Shown here: in pieces, positions 37,145-44,917 of the stretch
Layout: each line of letters opens with the position of its first letter
Position numbering within the stretch: position 1 is the first letter of the stretch
DNA from: Mycobacterium sp. 852002-51961_SCH5331710
Lineage (GTDB): Bacteria; Actinomycetota; Actinomycetes; Mycobacteriales; Mycobacteriaceae
Direction of reading: 5' to 3'
DNA: 59,500 nt
NCBI RefSeq assembly: GCF_001665535.1
Contig: NZ_LZSQ01000040.1
Location: forward strand, 1 to 59,500
Notes under the pieces: generated by a model
Told to the model about the DNA's origin: nothing
What the model saw: only the letters and a program-made list of their open reading frames with translations
Database searches by the model: none
Position numbers and translations under genes: made by a program

Positions 37145-38013
37145 GGTACGAACTCGACTTTCGACATCTTGATCTGGTCACCCTCGCGGACCAGGTCGAC
37201 CTTGAGGCGCCAGGAGCGCGGCTCCTGGTTGGCGCCCGCGGTGTTGGTGACCCGCGAGGTGGCCGACACCAGTGCGGTGGCGTTGTTGTCTGTCTTCGAC
37301 GTCAGCGCGGCGGTGTTGACGGTGACCTCGGTGACGACCTTGGACTCCTTGGCCACGTTCGTGAAGTCCTCGGCCTGTGCCTCGAAGTCCTGTTTGAACT
37401 GGCCGGTGGAGTTGTCGATGATGCGCTGCACGTCTTCCTTGGCCCGATTGAAGTCCAGCGACATCAGCGTCACGACACTCTGGCGGGCGGCCGCGGTGAA
37501 CTCGGCGGTCTCCTGCCGGTCCTGTTCCGCCAGCCGGTGCTGCCAGACCATGTAACCGCTCGCGGCGCCGAACGCGAGGATCAGGACGACGGCGACGACC
37601 GCGGCGACGATCTTCCACCGGATCCGCGGCATCCGCAGGCGGCGGCGCTTCGAGGTCTCGGCGTCCTCGGTCGCGACGGCGTCGTCACCGACCGCTCCAT
37701 CATCGGCGGCACCGTCGGCACTGTCGGCGGCTTCGGTATCGGCTTCGGCCGCGGTCTCCTCGGCCTCGACCACTTCCTCTTCGGCCCGTGCGGAACCTTT
37801 GGCCTCGGCAGCCTGCTTCCGCAACCGGATGGCCTTGGCCCGAGCACGGGCGGCGGCGGCGATCGCCTCCGCCTCGGCCGCTTCGGCCTCTGCCTCCTCG
37901 GCGAGGCGCAGCGCCTCGTCCGAGTCCGCCGACCGCTGCTCAGGGTCGTCCTGCGGCGGCTTTTCGACGCGGTCCGCGTCGATCACCGACTCGCGGCGCC
38001 TGAATGACGGCAC
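37141..38013 (-). CDS. Mce-associated membrane protein with charged coiled-coil N-terminus
   Basis: The 290-residue product has a long Ala/Glu/Lys/Arg-rich region (residues about 30-100) that is probably a coiled coil, an acidic linker, a membrane span near residue 135 (IVAAVVAVVLILAFGAASGY), and a C-terminal domain homologous in pattern to its downstream neighbour (VVTLMSLDFNRAKEDVQRII, then WRLKVDLVREGDQIKMSKVEF). GTG 38013 is preceded by a strong AAGGAGGG. It heads a three-gene overlapping operon. A GATAAT -10 element at 38053-38058 on the minus strand is likely its promoter. Confidence 0.85.
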   Translation of the reverse strand: MPSFRRRESVIDADRVEKPPQDDPEQRSADSDEALRLAEEAEAEAAEAEAIAAAARARAKAIRLRKQAAEAKGSARAEEEVVEAEETAAEADTEAADSADGAADDGAVGDDAVATEDAETSKRRRLRMPRIRWKIVAAVVAVVLILAFGAASGYMVWQHRLAEQDRQETAEFTAAARQSVVTLMSLDFNRAKEDVQRIIDNSTGQFKQDFEAQAEDFTNVAKESKVVTEVTVNTAALTSKTDNNATALVSATSRVTNTAGANQEPRSWRLKVDLVREGDQIKMSKVEFVP

Positions 38014-38030
38014 AGCGCCCTCCTTACTGC

Positions 38031-38084
38031 TTCACCACTTGTGAGAATGCCATTATCGATTTTTGAGTATCGCCGCGACGATAC
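38031..38084 (-). promoter_or_regulatory. Promoter/operator region of the Mce-associated operon
   Basis: On the minus strand GATAAT (38053-38058) is a good -10. Just downstream is TTCTC-N7-GTGAA (38031-38047), a one-mismatch copy of the TTCTC-N7-GAGAA repeat found at 42522-42538. The minus strand here reads CGATAATGGCATTCTC, differing in one base from CGATATTGGCATTCTC at the 42.5 kb promoter. A perfect GTATCG-N6-CGATAC palindrome lies upstream at 38067-38084. Confidence 0.55.
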
Positions 38085-38151
38085 CTGTGCAGGCACCGCC
38101 CGGCAAACATCGTCTTGCTGCGGAAATGCTATTTACGCGCTGTGCGGGAGC

Positions 38152-39618
38152 TCAGCGGCGATTGTCCTGAAGGCGGTCCTTCATCACCTTGCCGGTGGCG
38201 TTCAACGGCAGGCTGTCGAGGAACTCTACAGAGCGGGGCACCTTGAATCCCGCCATTCTTTCGCGGCTCCACGAAATGAGGTCCTCACCTGTGACGTCGT
38301 CGTGACCCCGGGTGCGCACGATGAACGCCTTGCCGACCTGGCCCAATCTATCGTCCGGCACCCCGATGACCGCCGCCTGCGCCACCGCGGGGTGCTCGAG
38401 CAGGAAACCCTCGATCTCGGCGGGATAGGCGTTGAAGCCGCCGACGATGAACATGTCCTTCTTGCGCCCGACAATCCTCAGGCGGCCCGAGTCGGTGAAT
38501 TCGCCGAGGTCGCCGGTGTGCAGGAAGCCGTCGGCGTCGATCGCGTCGGCCGTTGCAGCGGGGTCGTCGAGATAGCCCTGCATGACGTTGTAGCCGCGCA
38601 CCAGCACCTCGCCGTCGTCGGCGATGCGGACCTCCACGCCTTCGCACGGTAGGCCGGCCGTGGTCGCGACGTCCTCGGGGCTGTCCCCCGGACGGGACAG
38701 CGTCACGTTGCCGGCCTCGGTGAGCCCGTAGCCGGTCATCAGGCTGCCGAACGGCAACTCATCGCGGATCCGGCGGATCAGCTCGACCGGGATGTCGGCG
38801 GCCCCCGTCACGCCCGCCCGCAGCGATGCGAGCCGGTCCTTGTCGGCAACGGTCAGCAACGAGTGGTACAGCGTGGGCGGGCCGGGCAGCATCGTGATGC
38901 GTTCGCTCTCGATGAGCTCGACAACCAGGTCGACATCGAAAGCGGCGACGGGAAGCATCGTGGCGCCCCGCAGGAAGGACGCGACGAGCCCGGCCTTGAG
39001 CCCGAACGTGTGGAAGTACGGGTTGATCATCAGGTAGCGATCGCCTTCGCGCAGATCGGCGAGGGTCGCCCACTCCTCGTACGCGCGCAGCGTCTGGCGG
39101 TGGTTCATCATCGCGCCCTTGGGCCTGCCCGTGGTGCCCGAGGTGAAGATGACATCGGCGATGTCGGAGCCCGTCAGCTCGGCGACGCGGTCGAACGGTT
39201 TGCCGGAGGACAGGAAGCCCGACCCCAGGTCGATCACCGGCGCGTCCGTGGTCACCGAGTAGTCCAGGCCGAGGAAGTCCTTCTGAACCAGCACGGCCTT
39301 CGCGCCGCTGCGACCGATGATGTCGGCCGCCTCCTCAGGTTTGAACCGGGTGTTGACCGGGACCAGCACGCCGCCGGCGGCCAGCAGGCCGAAAGCCGCG
39401 ATGATCCAATCGGCGGAGTTGGGCGCCCAGATGGCGAGCCGATCGCCCTTGGCGATGCCGAGGTCGGCGAATGCGCCTGCCGCGCAACGGATCCGCTGCA
39501 CGGCCTCGGCGAAGGACAAGCGCAACGGACCGTCGACGATCGCTTCCGCGTCGCCGAAACGGTCCGCTGCGCTCAAGACCATCCCGGGGATGGTCTCCCA
39601 AGTGGGGTGCTGGGTCAC
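38152..39618 (-). CDS. FadD-type fatty-acyl-CoA synthetase (1)
   Basis: An ATP-dependent acyl-CoA ligase of 488 residues. The AMP-binding P-loop is DVIFTSGTTGRPKGAMMNHR (near residue 160), followed by GYGLTEAGNVTLS, the hinge motif GRKKDMFIVGGFNAYPAE and the C-terminal catalytic Lys in PLNATGKVMKDRL. The frame extends to 40338, but GTG 39618 is chosen: it overlaps the amidohydrolase stop by four bases (GTGA). It resembles the FadD3/FadD17 group that activates ring-fission or side-chain carboxylates rather than long fatty acids, but this is inference. It is co-transcribed with the amidohydrolase. Confidence 0.88.
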   Translation of the reverse strand: MTQHPTWETIPGMVLSAADRFGDAEAIVDGPLRLSFAEAVQRIRCAAGAFADLGIAKGDRLAIWAPNSADWIIAAFGLLAAGGVLVPVNTRFKPEEAADIIGRSGAKAVLVQKDFLGLDYSVTTDAPVIDLGSGFLSSGKPFDRVAELTGSDIADVIFTSGTTGRPKGAMMNHRQTLRAYEEWATLADLREGDRYLMINPYFHTFGLKAGLVASFLRGATMLPVAAFDVDLVVELIESERITMLPGPPTLYHSLLTVADKDRLASLRAGVTGAADIPVELIRRIRDELPFGSLMTGYGLTEAGNVTLSRPGDSPEDVATTAGLPCEGVEVRIADDGEVLVRGYNVMQGYLDDPAATADAIDADGFLHTGDLGEFTDSGRLRIVGRKKDMFIVGGFNAYPAEIEGFLLEHPAVAQAAVIGVPDDRLGQVGKAFIVRTRGHDDVTGEDLISWSRERMAGFKVPRSVEFLDSLPLNATGKVMKDRLQDNRR

Positions 39619-40805
39619 ACGGTGACGAGGCGACCCAGGTTGCCGCCCATGATCTTCGCCTGATCCTCGACCGACAGGTGCTCGAGTGCGGTGACGTAGT
39701 GGGTCGGCTCGGCCAGGCCCTCCGGATGCGGCCAGTCGGACCCGTAGAGGACCTGCTCCACGCCGATCAGGTTGATCAGGTCGTCGATGCCCTCCTCGTA
39801 GAAGGGGCTGACGTAGATGCGGTTCTTGATCTCCTCGATCGGGTTGCCCAGGAAGGCCTCGGGGGCCTTCTTGTACACCTCGGCCATGGAGTCCAGCAGC
39901 GGGAACATCCACTTCGAACCCGCTTCGACGATTCCGACCTTGAGCTTCGGGTGCCGGAACAGCGCGCCGTGAATCACCCACGAGGCCACCGCATCCTGGA
40001 TCGGGCGCCACTCGTTGAGGATCGACATCGCGTTGGTCTGGAACGGCAGCATCTCCTGCGCGACGCCGTCCCACTCCGAGGTGTAGCGGGAGTAACCGCT
40101 GTCGGAGGAGTGCATGCCGACGAACACGTCGTATTCGACGCACTTCTCCCAGAACGGATCGAACTCGGGCAGCGCGAACGACCGCGGGCCGCGGAATCCG
40201 GGCACCGGCGCCGGGCGGACGAGGATGGCGCGGGCACCGCGCTTGACCGCCCAGTCGAGCTCCTCGATCGCCTTCTCGACGATGGGCAGCGTGATGACCG
40301 GCGTGACGAAGATGCGGTTCTGGTAGTTGAAGCCCCACACCTCATCGAGCCACTGGTTCAGCGAGTGGATGATGACGTGGATCGCGACCGGATCGTCGCG
40401 CAGCCGCTCCTCGATGAGGCTGGCCAGCGTCGGGAACATCAGAGAGCGGTCCACGCCGAGCTCGTTCATGAGCTCCAGGCGCGGTCCGGGTTCGAAGAAC
40501 GCCGGGATCGAGCGCATCGGCTCACCGAACAGCTCGCGCTTGCTCTTGCCCTCGGGGTTGCCGAACTTGAAGTACTCCTCCCAGGCGCCCGGCTTGGCGA
40601 CGTGGGAGAACGTCGGGTTCGGGATGTAGTTACTGATCTGACCCTTGATGGCGATCTTGGTACGCCCGTTGACCTCGACGTACTGGACGACGTCCTTGTA
40701 CTCCTTGGGCAGGTACTTGGTCATCGCCTCCGGCGGCTCGTACAGGTGGTTGTCCGCGTCGAACAGCGGGAACGGTATGTCGACCCGATGTGACAGTTGC
40801 CCCAT
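39615..40805 (-). CDS. Amidohydrolase-2 family metal-dependent hydrolase
   Basis: A 396-residue TIM-barrel hydrolase of the amidohydrolase-2 family. The N-terminal motif FPLFDADNHLYEPPEAM replaces the usual HxH with DxDNH, as in many mycobacterial members. VFVGMHSSDSGYS and WVIHGALFRHPKLKVG supply histidines, and LYGSDWPHPEG supplies the C-terminal Asp. ATG 40805 is preferred to the upstream 40844 because AAGGAG precedes it. The family includes decarboxylases and C-C hydrolases (amidohydrolase-2/ACMSD-like). Here it precedes and overlaps a FadD gene, suggesting it generates an acid that FadD activates. Promoter TTGCGC-N18-TAGGAT lies upstream. Confidence 0.87.
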   Translation of the reverse strand: MGQLSHRVDIPFPLFDADNHLYEPPEAMTKYLPKEYKDVVQYVEVNGRTKIAIKGQISNYIPNPTFSHVAKPGAWEEYFKFGNPEGKSKRELFGEPMRSIPAFFEPGPRLELMNELGVDRSLMFPTLASLIEERLRDDPVAIHVIIHSLNQWLDEVWGFNYQNRIFVTPVITLPIVEKAIEELDWAVKRGARAILVRPAPVPGFRGPRSFALPEFDPFWEKCVEYDVFVGMHSSDSGYSRYTSEWDGVAQEMLPFQTNAMSILNEWRPIQDAVASWVIHGALFRHPKLKVGIVEAGSKWMFPLLDSMAEVYKKAPEAFLGNPIEEIKNRIYVSPFYEEGIDDLINLIGVEQVLYGSDWPHPEGLAEPTHYVTALEHLSVEDQAKIMGGNLGRLVTV

Positions 40806-40827
40806 GGAACACTCCTTTTCGTCTCGG

Positions 40828-40861
40828 GAGAATCCTATTCTCATTGGTGTCGGCTGCGCAA
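40828..40861 (-). promoter_or_regulatory. Promoter of the amidohydrolase-fadD operon with palindrome on the -10
   Basis: Minus strand: -35 TTGCGC (40856-40861), 18-bp spacer, -10 TAGGAT (40832-40837), about 27 bp before the ATG. The -10 lies inside the perfect palindrome GAGAATCCTATTCTC (40828-40842). The string GAGAATAGGAT here matches GAGAATAGCAT at the 42.5 kb promoter. Confidence 0.65.
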
Positions 40862-40895
40862 TGCGCCTTCGGCCAAATGGTTGTCGCCGGCGGAC

Positions 40896-42476
40896 TCAAT
40901 TCCGCGCTTTGGCCCGCACCTGCTCACGCAGGACGACCTTTTGCACCTTCCCGCTCGCGGTGCGCGGATAGTCCTGCCCCTCGGGCACCTCGTGCAGTTC
41001 CTCCGGCCACTTCTGAATCGCGACGCCGGCCCGCTTGAAGTGAGTACGCACCTCGTCGAGCGTCGGCATGGCGCCGCCCGCCCGGATGCGAAGCACCGCC
41101 GCGGCACGCTCACCGAGCCGGTCGTCGGGTGCTGCCACCACGACGGCTTCGGCGACGCTGGGCATGCCGAGCAGCACCTCTTCGACCTCGAGGGCGGAGA
41201 TGTTCTCTCCCCCTCGGATGATCACGTCGGCCTTGCGGTCGGTGATGGTCAGGTAGCCGTCCTCGTCGAGCACCCCGACATCACCGGTGTGGTACCAGCC
41301 GTCGTCGTCGAACGCGCGCCTGGTCATCTCGTCGTCGGTGTAACCCAGGCACAGATCCGGTCCGCGCGAAAGGATCTCGCCGTCCTCGGTCAGCTTGATC
41401 TCGACGCCGGGACGCGCATCGCCGTCGGTGTAGAGCCGCTTGTCCTCGGGGGCGGTGGGCCGCGAGCCGGTGATGGAGGGGTGCTCGGTGCTGCCGTAGG
41501 AGCGGAACACGAAGAACCCCATATCGGCGAGCCGGCGTGTCACCGCCGCGGGGACGGTGGATCCGCCGAGGCCGACGGTCGTGAACCGGGAGCGGTGTGC
41601 GTCGGTGCAATCGGGATGGTCGAGCAGGCTGGTGACGAAGTAGGGCGGCCCGCCGCCAATCGACATGCCTTCGGACTCCATGAGTTTGAGCACCTTGCCC
41701 GGATCCCACACGTCGCACAGATCGATCGGGGCGCCCTCGAGCACCGGGATGAGGAACGCGCCGAGCATGCCGATGAAGTGACCGATCGGCGTCGCGGTGA
41801 GCTGGCGTCCGCGGTCCTTGGGGTAGTTCTCCAGCAGCTGGCGAGTCTCGAAGCCCAGCGTCTGATGGCTGTGCACAACACCTTTCGGCTTACTCGTGGT
41901 GCCCGAGGTGAACGCGATCAGCGCCGGGCCCGCCGGGTCGGTGGCCAAGGTGCCCGACATCGGGGCGTCGTCGAGAAGATCGTCGAAGCTGTGGACATGG
42001 TCCTCGCGCAAGCGCTCGTCGGCCCCCACCAGCGCCACGATCGGGACGTCGGCGGCCAGGTCCGGCGCGAACACCATCCGGCCGAATTCCCGCGCGGTGA
42101 TGAGGACTTTCGGCCGCGCGGTCGCCAAGATGTGGGCGAGTTCCTTGCGGCCGTAGAAATGCACGATCGGCACCACGACCGCACCAAGGAACGCCGAAGC
42201 CCAGAAGGCAACGGCGGCCTCCATCCAATTGGGCAGCTGTAGCGCCACGACGTCGCCAGGGCCGACGCCTCGCTTGTGCAGACCCGCCGCGAGGCGACGG
42301 GCCCGCAGTTCGACATCGGCGAACGTGCCCGCGTACGGCCGGACGTCGGAGTGCACCCAGAAGCCGGTATCGGGGTTCTGGGCCAGGTGGCGGGCCAGCA
42401 GCTCACCGAGCGTGTCCGGGGTCCACCAACCTTCCTCCTCGTAGCGTTTGGTCAGCTCGACCGGGATGTTGCGCAT
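40896..42476 (-). CDS. FadD-type fatty-acyl-CoA synthetase (2)
   Basis: A 526-residue acyl-CoA ligase. The AMP-binding P-loop is LIAFTSGTTSKPKGVVHSHQ (near residue 190), with RSYGSTEHPSITGSR as the substrate/AMP motif, DGWYHTGDVGVLDEDGYLTI, the hinge TDRKADVIIRGGENISALEV and the catalytic Lys in RTASGKVQKVVLRE. Architecture is standard for medium-chain/cyclohexanecarboxyl-CoA-ligase-like enzymes. The start ATG 42476 is preceded by GGGGAG and by a textbook promoter whose spacer is the shared inverted repeat. It diverges from the enoyl-CoA hydratase-like gene and is separated from the amidohydrolase operon downstream by 90 bp. Confidence 0.9.
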   Translation of the reverse strand: MRNIPVELTKRYEEEGWWTPDTLGELLARHLAQNPDTGFWVHSDVRPYAGTFADVELRARRLAAGLHKRGVGPGDVVALQLPNWMEAAVAFWASAFLGAVVVPIVHFYGRKELAHILATARPKVLITAREFGRMVFAPDLAADVPIVALVGADERLREDHVHSFDDLLDDAPMSGTLATDPAGPALIAFTSGTTSKPKGVVHSHQTLGFETRQLLENYPKDRGRQLTATPIGHFIGMLGAFLIPVLEGAPIDLCDVWDPGKVLKLMESEGMSIGGGPPYFVTSLLDHPDCTDAHRSRFTTVGLGGSTVPAAVTRRLADMGFFVFRSYGSTEHPSITGSRPTAPEDKRLYTDGDARPGVEIKLTEDGEILSRGPDLCLGYTDDEMTRRAFDDDGWYHTGDVGVLDEDGYLTITDRKADVIIRGGENISALEVEEVLLGMPSVAEAVVVAAPDDRLGERAAAVLRIRAGGAMPTLDEVRTHFKRAGVAIQKWPEELHEVPEGQDYPRTASGKVQKVVLREQVRAKARN

Positions 42477-42515
42477 GGACTCCCCACACTCAGGCGGCTG
42501 CTCCGACTCGAGGCG

Positions 42516-42544
42516 ATGCTATTCTCTGAATCCGAGAATGCCAA
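42516..42544 (-). promoter_or_regulatory. fadD promoter TTGGCA-N17-TAGCAT whose spacer is a TTCTC-N7-GAGAA operator
   Basis: Minus strand: -35 TTGGCA (42539-42544), spacer 42522-42538, -10 TAGCAT (42516-42521). The 17-bp spacer is exactly the inverted repeat TTCTC-N7-GAGAA. On the plus strand AATATC at 42543-42548 could be the -10 for the divergent hydratase gene, putting the repeat across its -35 region. One bound regulator could control both directions. Confidence 0.7.
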
Positions 42545-42566
42545 TATCGCAAATGGAGAACGGTTG

Positions 42567-43283
42567 ATGGTAGACCTCGAGTTGGACGACGGCTTGGCGG
42601 TCATCACCATCGACCGGCCGCAGGCGCGCAACGCGATCGCGCCCGAGACCATGGAGCAGCTCGACGACGCGCTCGACCGCGCCGCGGGCGCAACCGCGCT
42701 GGTGGTCACGGGCGCCGGCGATCGGGCGTTCGTCTCCGGCGGTGATCTCAAACAGCTCGCGACCCTGCGCACCGAGGCCGACGCGGCCGCGATGGCGCGG
42801 CGGATGCGTGCGGTGTGCGATCGCATCGTCGCGTTCCCCGGCGTGACGATCGCCGTGCTCAACGGCCATGCGCTCGGCGGCGGGGCGGAGTTCGCGACCG
42901 CGGCCGATATCCGGCTGGCCGCCTCCGACATCAAGATCGGCTTCAACCAGGTGGCGCTCGAGATCATGCCTGCGTGGGGCGGCGCCGAGCGGCTGGTCGA
43001 GATCGTCGGCTACAGCAGGGCGTTGCTGTTGGCCGGTACCGGCACGATCCTGTCGGCCGACGAAGCCGAGCGCGTCGGCCTGATCGACCGGGTGCTCGCG
43101 CGGGAGACGTTCGACGACGACTGGCGCGCCGTCGCCCGCAAGCTTGCCCACCGGGCCGCCGGCGAGATCAAGCGTGTGATGAAGGGCGCCTCGACCGACG
43201 AGGCCGTGAACGCGTTCGCGCGGCTGTGGGTCTCCGACGAGCACTGGGCCGCCGCCGACAAGGCCATGAACCGCGGCAAGTAA
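42567..43283 (+). CDS. Enoyl-CoA hydratase/isomerase-like (crotonase) protein
   Basis: A 238-residue crotonase-fold protein. The oxyanion-hole strands are FVSGGDLKQL and NGHALGGGAEFATAADIRL. By hand alignment with rat mitochondrial hydratase, the first catalytic glutamate (GGGAE) is kept, but the second falls on Gln in GFNQVALEIMPAWGGAERL. It may therefore be an isomerase, hydrolase or lyase of the superfamily rather than a hydratase. ATG 42567 follows GGAGAA; the long upstream frame is not coding. It diverges from fadD and is a single-gene transcription unit facing the VOC-ADH-SDR operon. Confidence 0.85.
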   Translation: MVDLELDDGLAVITIDRPQARNAIAPETMEQLDDALDRAAGATALVVTGAGDRAFVSGGDLKQLATLRTEADAAAMARRMRAVCDRIVAFPGVTIAVLNGHALGGGAEFATAADIRLAASDIKIGFNQVALEIMPAWGGAERLVEIVGYSRALLLAGTGTILSADEAERVGLIDRVLARETFDDDWRAVARKLAHRAAGEIKRVMKGASTDEAVNAFARLWVSDEHWAAADKAMNRGK

Positions 43284-43292
43284 CTCCCGTCG

Positions 43293-43326
43293 CGCGAGCG
43301 CGCGTGTTTGCACACGACACGCCGCG
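43293..43326 (+). repeat. 34-bp dispersed intergenic repeat, second copy
   Basis: This segment matches the reverse complement of 18761-18794 at 32 of 34 positions, sharing GCACACGACACGCCGC. It begins 10 bp after the hydratase-like stop, and CGCACGCTCACGCG follows at about 43342, giving an imperfect dyad. The element fills the 83-bp gap between convergent genes and may act as a terminator. Confidence 0.75.
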
Positions 43327-43366
43327 CATTGTCAGCACTTTGCGCACGCTCACGCGCCGCGAAAGA

Positions 43367-43897
43367 TCAGCCGCCCAGAACCCGGATCGGATCGCTGCCG
43401 TCCCAGTTCGCCGCGGCGTCGCGCACGAACGACGCCATCCCGCTGGTGATCTCGGTGAGCTCCATGATCTCGATGATCTGCGCGACCTGCGCCCGGCCGG
43501 CCGGCGGCTCGACGTACGCGAAGCGGGTACCGACGTCCTCGCCGCCCGACCACACGACCGGCCAGCCCGCCTCGGCAACCGCGCGCATGGTGGCGTCGAA
43601 ATCGGTTGCCCAGTAGGCGAACTGATGGAATCCCTCACCGTGGGCGTCGAGGAACTCGGTGAAGACGCTCGGCGCCTCGCTCTGCTGCTGGATGAGCTCG
43701 AGCTGCATGTCGCCGCTGTTGCTCAGCGCCAGCGACTGGGTGATCTCACACGGCTCGCCGCGATAGCGCGCGGCCAGCGTCAGATCCCGCATGACGAACC
43801 AGGGCCCCACCCCCAGCTCGAGCCAGCCCGCGATCGCCCGGTCGATGTCGGTGACGACGTAGCCGATCTGGCGGATGGGGCCCGGAAGGACTTTCAC
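43367..43897 (-). CDS. VOC-family (glyoxalase-like) protein
   Basis: A 176-residue vicinal-oxygen-chelate protein with two beta-alpha-beta-beta-beta units: PIRQIGYVVTDIDRAIAGWL at the start and FHQFAYWATDFDATMRAVAE in the middle. Candidate metal ligands are the Glu in MQLELIQQQS and the His in GFHQFAY; the usual first His is replaced (RQIGYVV). It resembles the methylmalonyl-CoA-epimerase-like and dioxygenase-like branch. GTG 43897 overlaps the dehydrogenase stop by four bases (GTGA). It is the last gene of the SnoaL-SDR-ADH-VOC operon; the reaction is unknown. Confidence 0.82.
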   Translation of the reverse strand: MKVLPGPIRQIGYVVTDIDRAIAGWLELGVGPWFVMRDLTLAARYRGEPCEITQSLALSNSGDMQLELIQQQSEAPSVFTEFLDAHGEGFHQFAYWATDFDATMRAVAEAGWPVVWSGGEDVGTRFAYVEPPAGRAQVAQIIEIMELTEITSGMASFVRDAAANWDGSDPIRVLGG

Positions 43898-44916
43898 GGC
43901 GCCCCCGGATGGACCACGATGCGCGGCGGGCCCGACCCCCTGCGCGCCTGATCGATGGCCTCGGGCACCTCGTCGAGACCGATCGTCGCGCCGATGCTCG
44001 GCGTCGGATCGAGGCGACCGTCGACGACCGCGTCGAGGGTGCCGTACCAGTCCTGCGGATGAGGCCCGCCGCCGAACTGGATCGTCATGCCCTTGTGGGT
44101 GGCGGCCGTGCAGTCGATCGTGCCCGCGTCGTACCAGCCTCCCGCGGCGTGCACACGCGCGAGGAACTCGCAGTTGTCGACGATCGTCTGCATCAGACCG
44201 TTGGCGCCCACGCACTCGAAGATCACCTGCGTGGTCTGGAAACCCTTGGCGCGAAACGTCTCCCGCCACACGTCGTAGGGGTCGCGCTGCGCCGGGTTGA
44301 CCAGTACGTCGGCGCCGAACTTCGCCGCGTATCCGAGTCTGTCGTCGCTGTAGTCGGACACCACGATCGACTCGATGCCGCGCTTCTTCAGCGCGGCGAC
44401 GGTGGACAGCCCGATGGCGCCCGCGCCGATGACCAGCGGCAGATCACCGGGGCCGGCGCCCGAGCACCGGACGTAGTACTCCCCGACCGCGAACGCGTCG
44501 ACCAGCGCGACCGCGTCGTTCGGCGCGCCGTCGGGCACCCGTCGCGACATCATCTCCGAGACCACCATCAACTCGCCGAACGCGCCGTGGGCGTCGGGAT
44601 GGTGTCCGATCACCAGCGGTTCCTGACCCGCGCGGATCAGGATCGGCATGCTGGTCACCTTGGTTCCGACCGGGAAGTCGCCCGAGCAGTCGGGCCCGTG
44701 GCCCACGACCTCCCCGACGAACTCGTGGCCCATCACGGTGTCGCGGTCGGGATCCCACAGAAATCGCGGCGACGAGTTGGGATGGTCCATGTAGTGAACG
44801 TCGGATGCGCAGATCGCCGCCGACAGCGGCCTGATCAACAACTCCCCCGGCCCGGGCGACGGATCGGCCGTCTCCCGGACGTCGAGCTTGCCGTCGCGAA
44901 GCACCACCGCGCGCAT
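43894..44916 (-). CDS. Zinc-type medium-chain alcohol dehydrogenase
   Basis: A 340-residue MDR protein. The catalytic zinc site is visible in the Cys of AAICASDVHYMDHP and the GHEFVGEVVGHG motif; the cofactor loop is LVIGAGAIGLSTVAALKKRG, followed by VSDYSDDR, whose Asp favours NAD(H). The four-cysteine structural zinc lobe is missing: the segment after GTKVTSMPIL has no Cys cluster. That makes it an atypical member. It is one base downstream of the SDR stop and overlaps the VOC gene. It probably oxidises a secondary alcohol of the pathway substrate. Confidence 0.88.
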   Translation of the reverse strand: MRAVVLRDGKLDVRETADPSPGPGELLIRPLSAAICASDVHYMDHPNSSPRFLWDPDRDTVMGHEFVGEVVGHGPDCSGDFPVGTKVTSMPILIRAGQEPLVIGHHPDAHGAFGELMVVSEMMSRRVPDGAPNDAVALVDAFAVGEYYVRCSGAGPGDLPLVIGAGAIGLSTVAALKKRGIESIVVSDYSDDRLGYAAKFGADVLVNPAQRDPYDVWRETFRAKGFQTTQVIFECVGANGLMQTIVDNCEFLARVHAAGGWYDAGTIDCTAATHKGMTIQFGGGPHPQDWYGTLDAVVDGRLDPTPSIGATIGLDEVPEAIDQARRGSGPPRIVVHPGAP

Positions 44917-44917
44917 G

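Noticed and set aside
35796..37181. 461-codon minus-strand frame covering the IspD-like gene and beyond
   Set aside because: Its upstream part is a shadow of the Mce-associated gene; the coupled TAGTG junction at 36491 gives the real start.
38152..40338. Extended 728-codon version of the first FadD
   Set aside because: The extra N-terminus is an Arg-rich shadow of the amidohydrolase gene; the GTGA junction at 39615-39618 is the better start.
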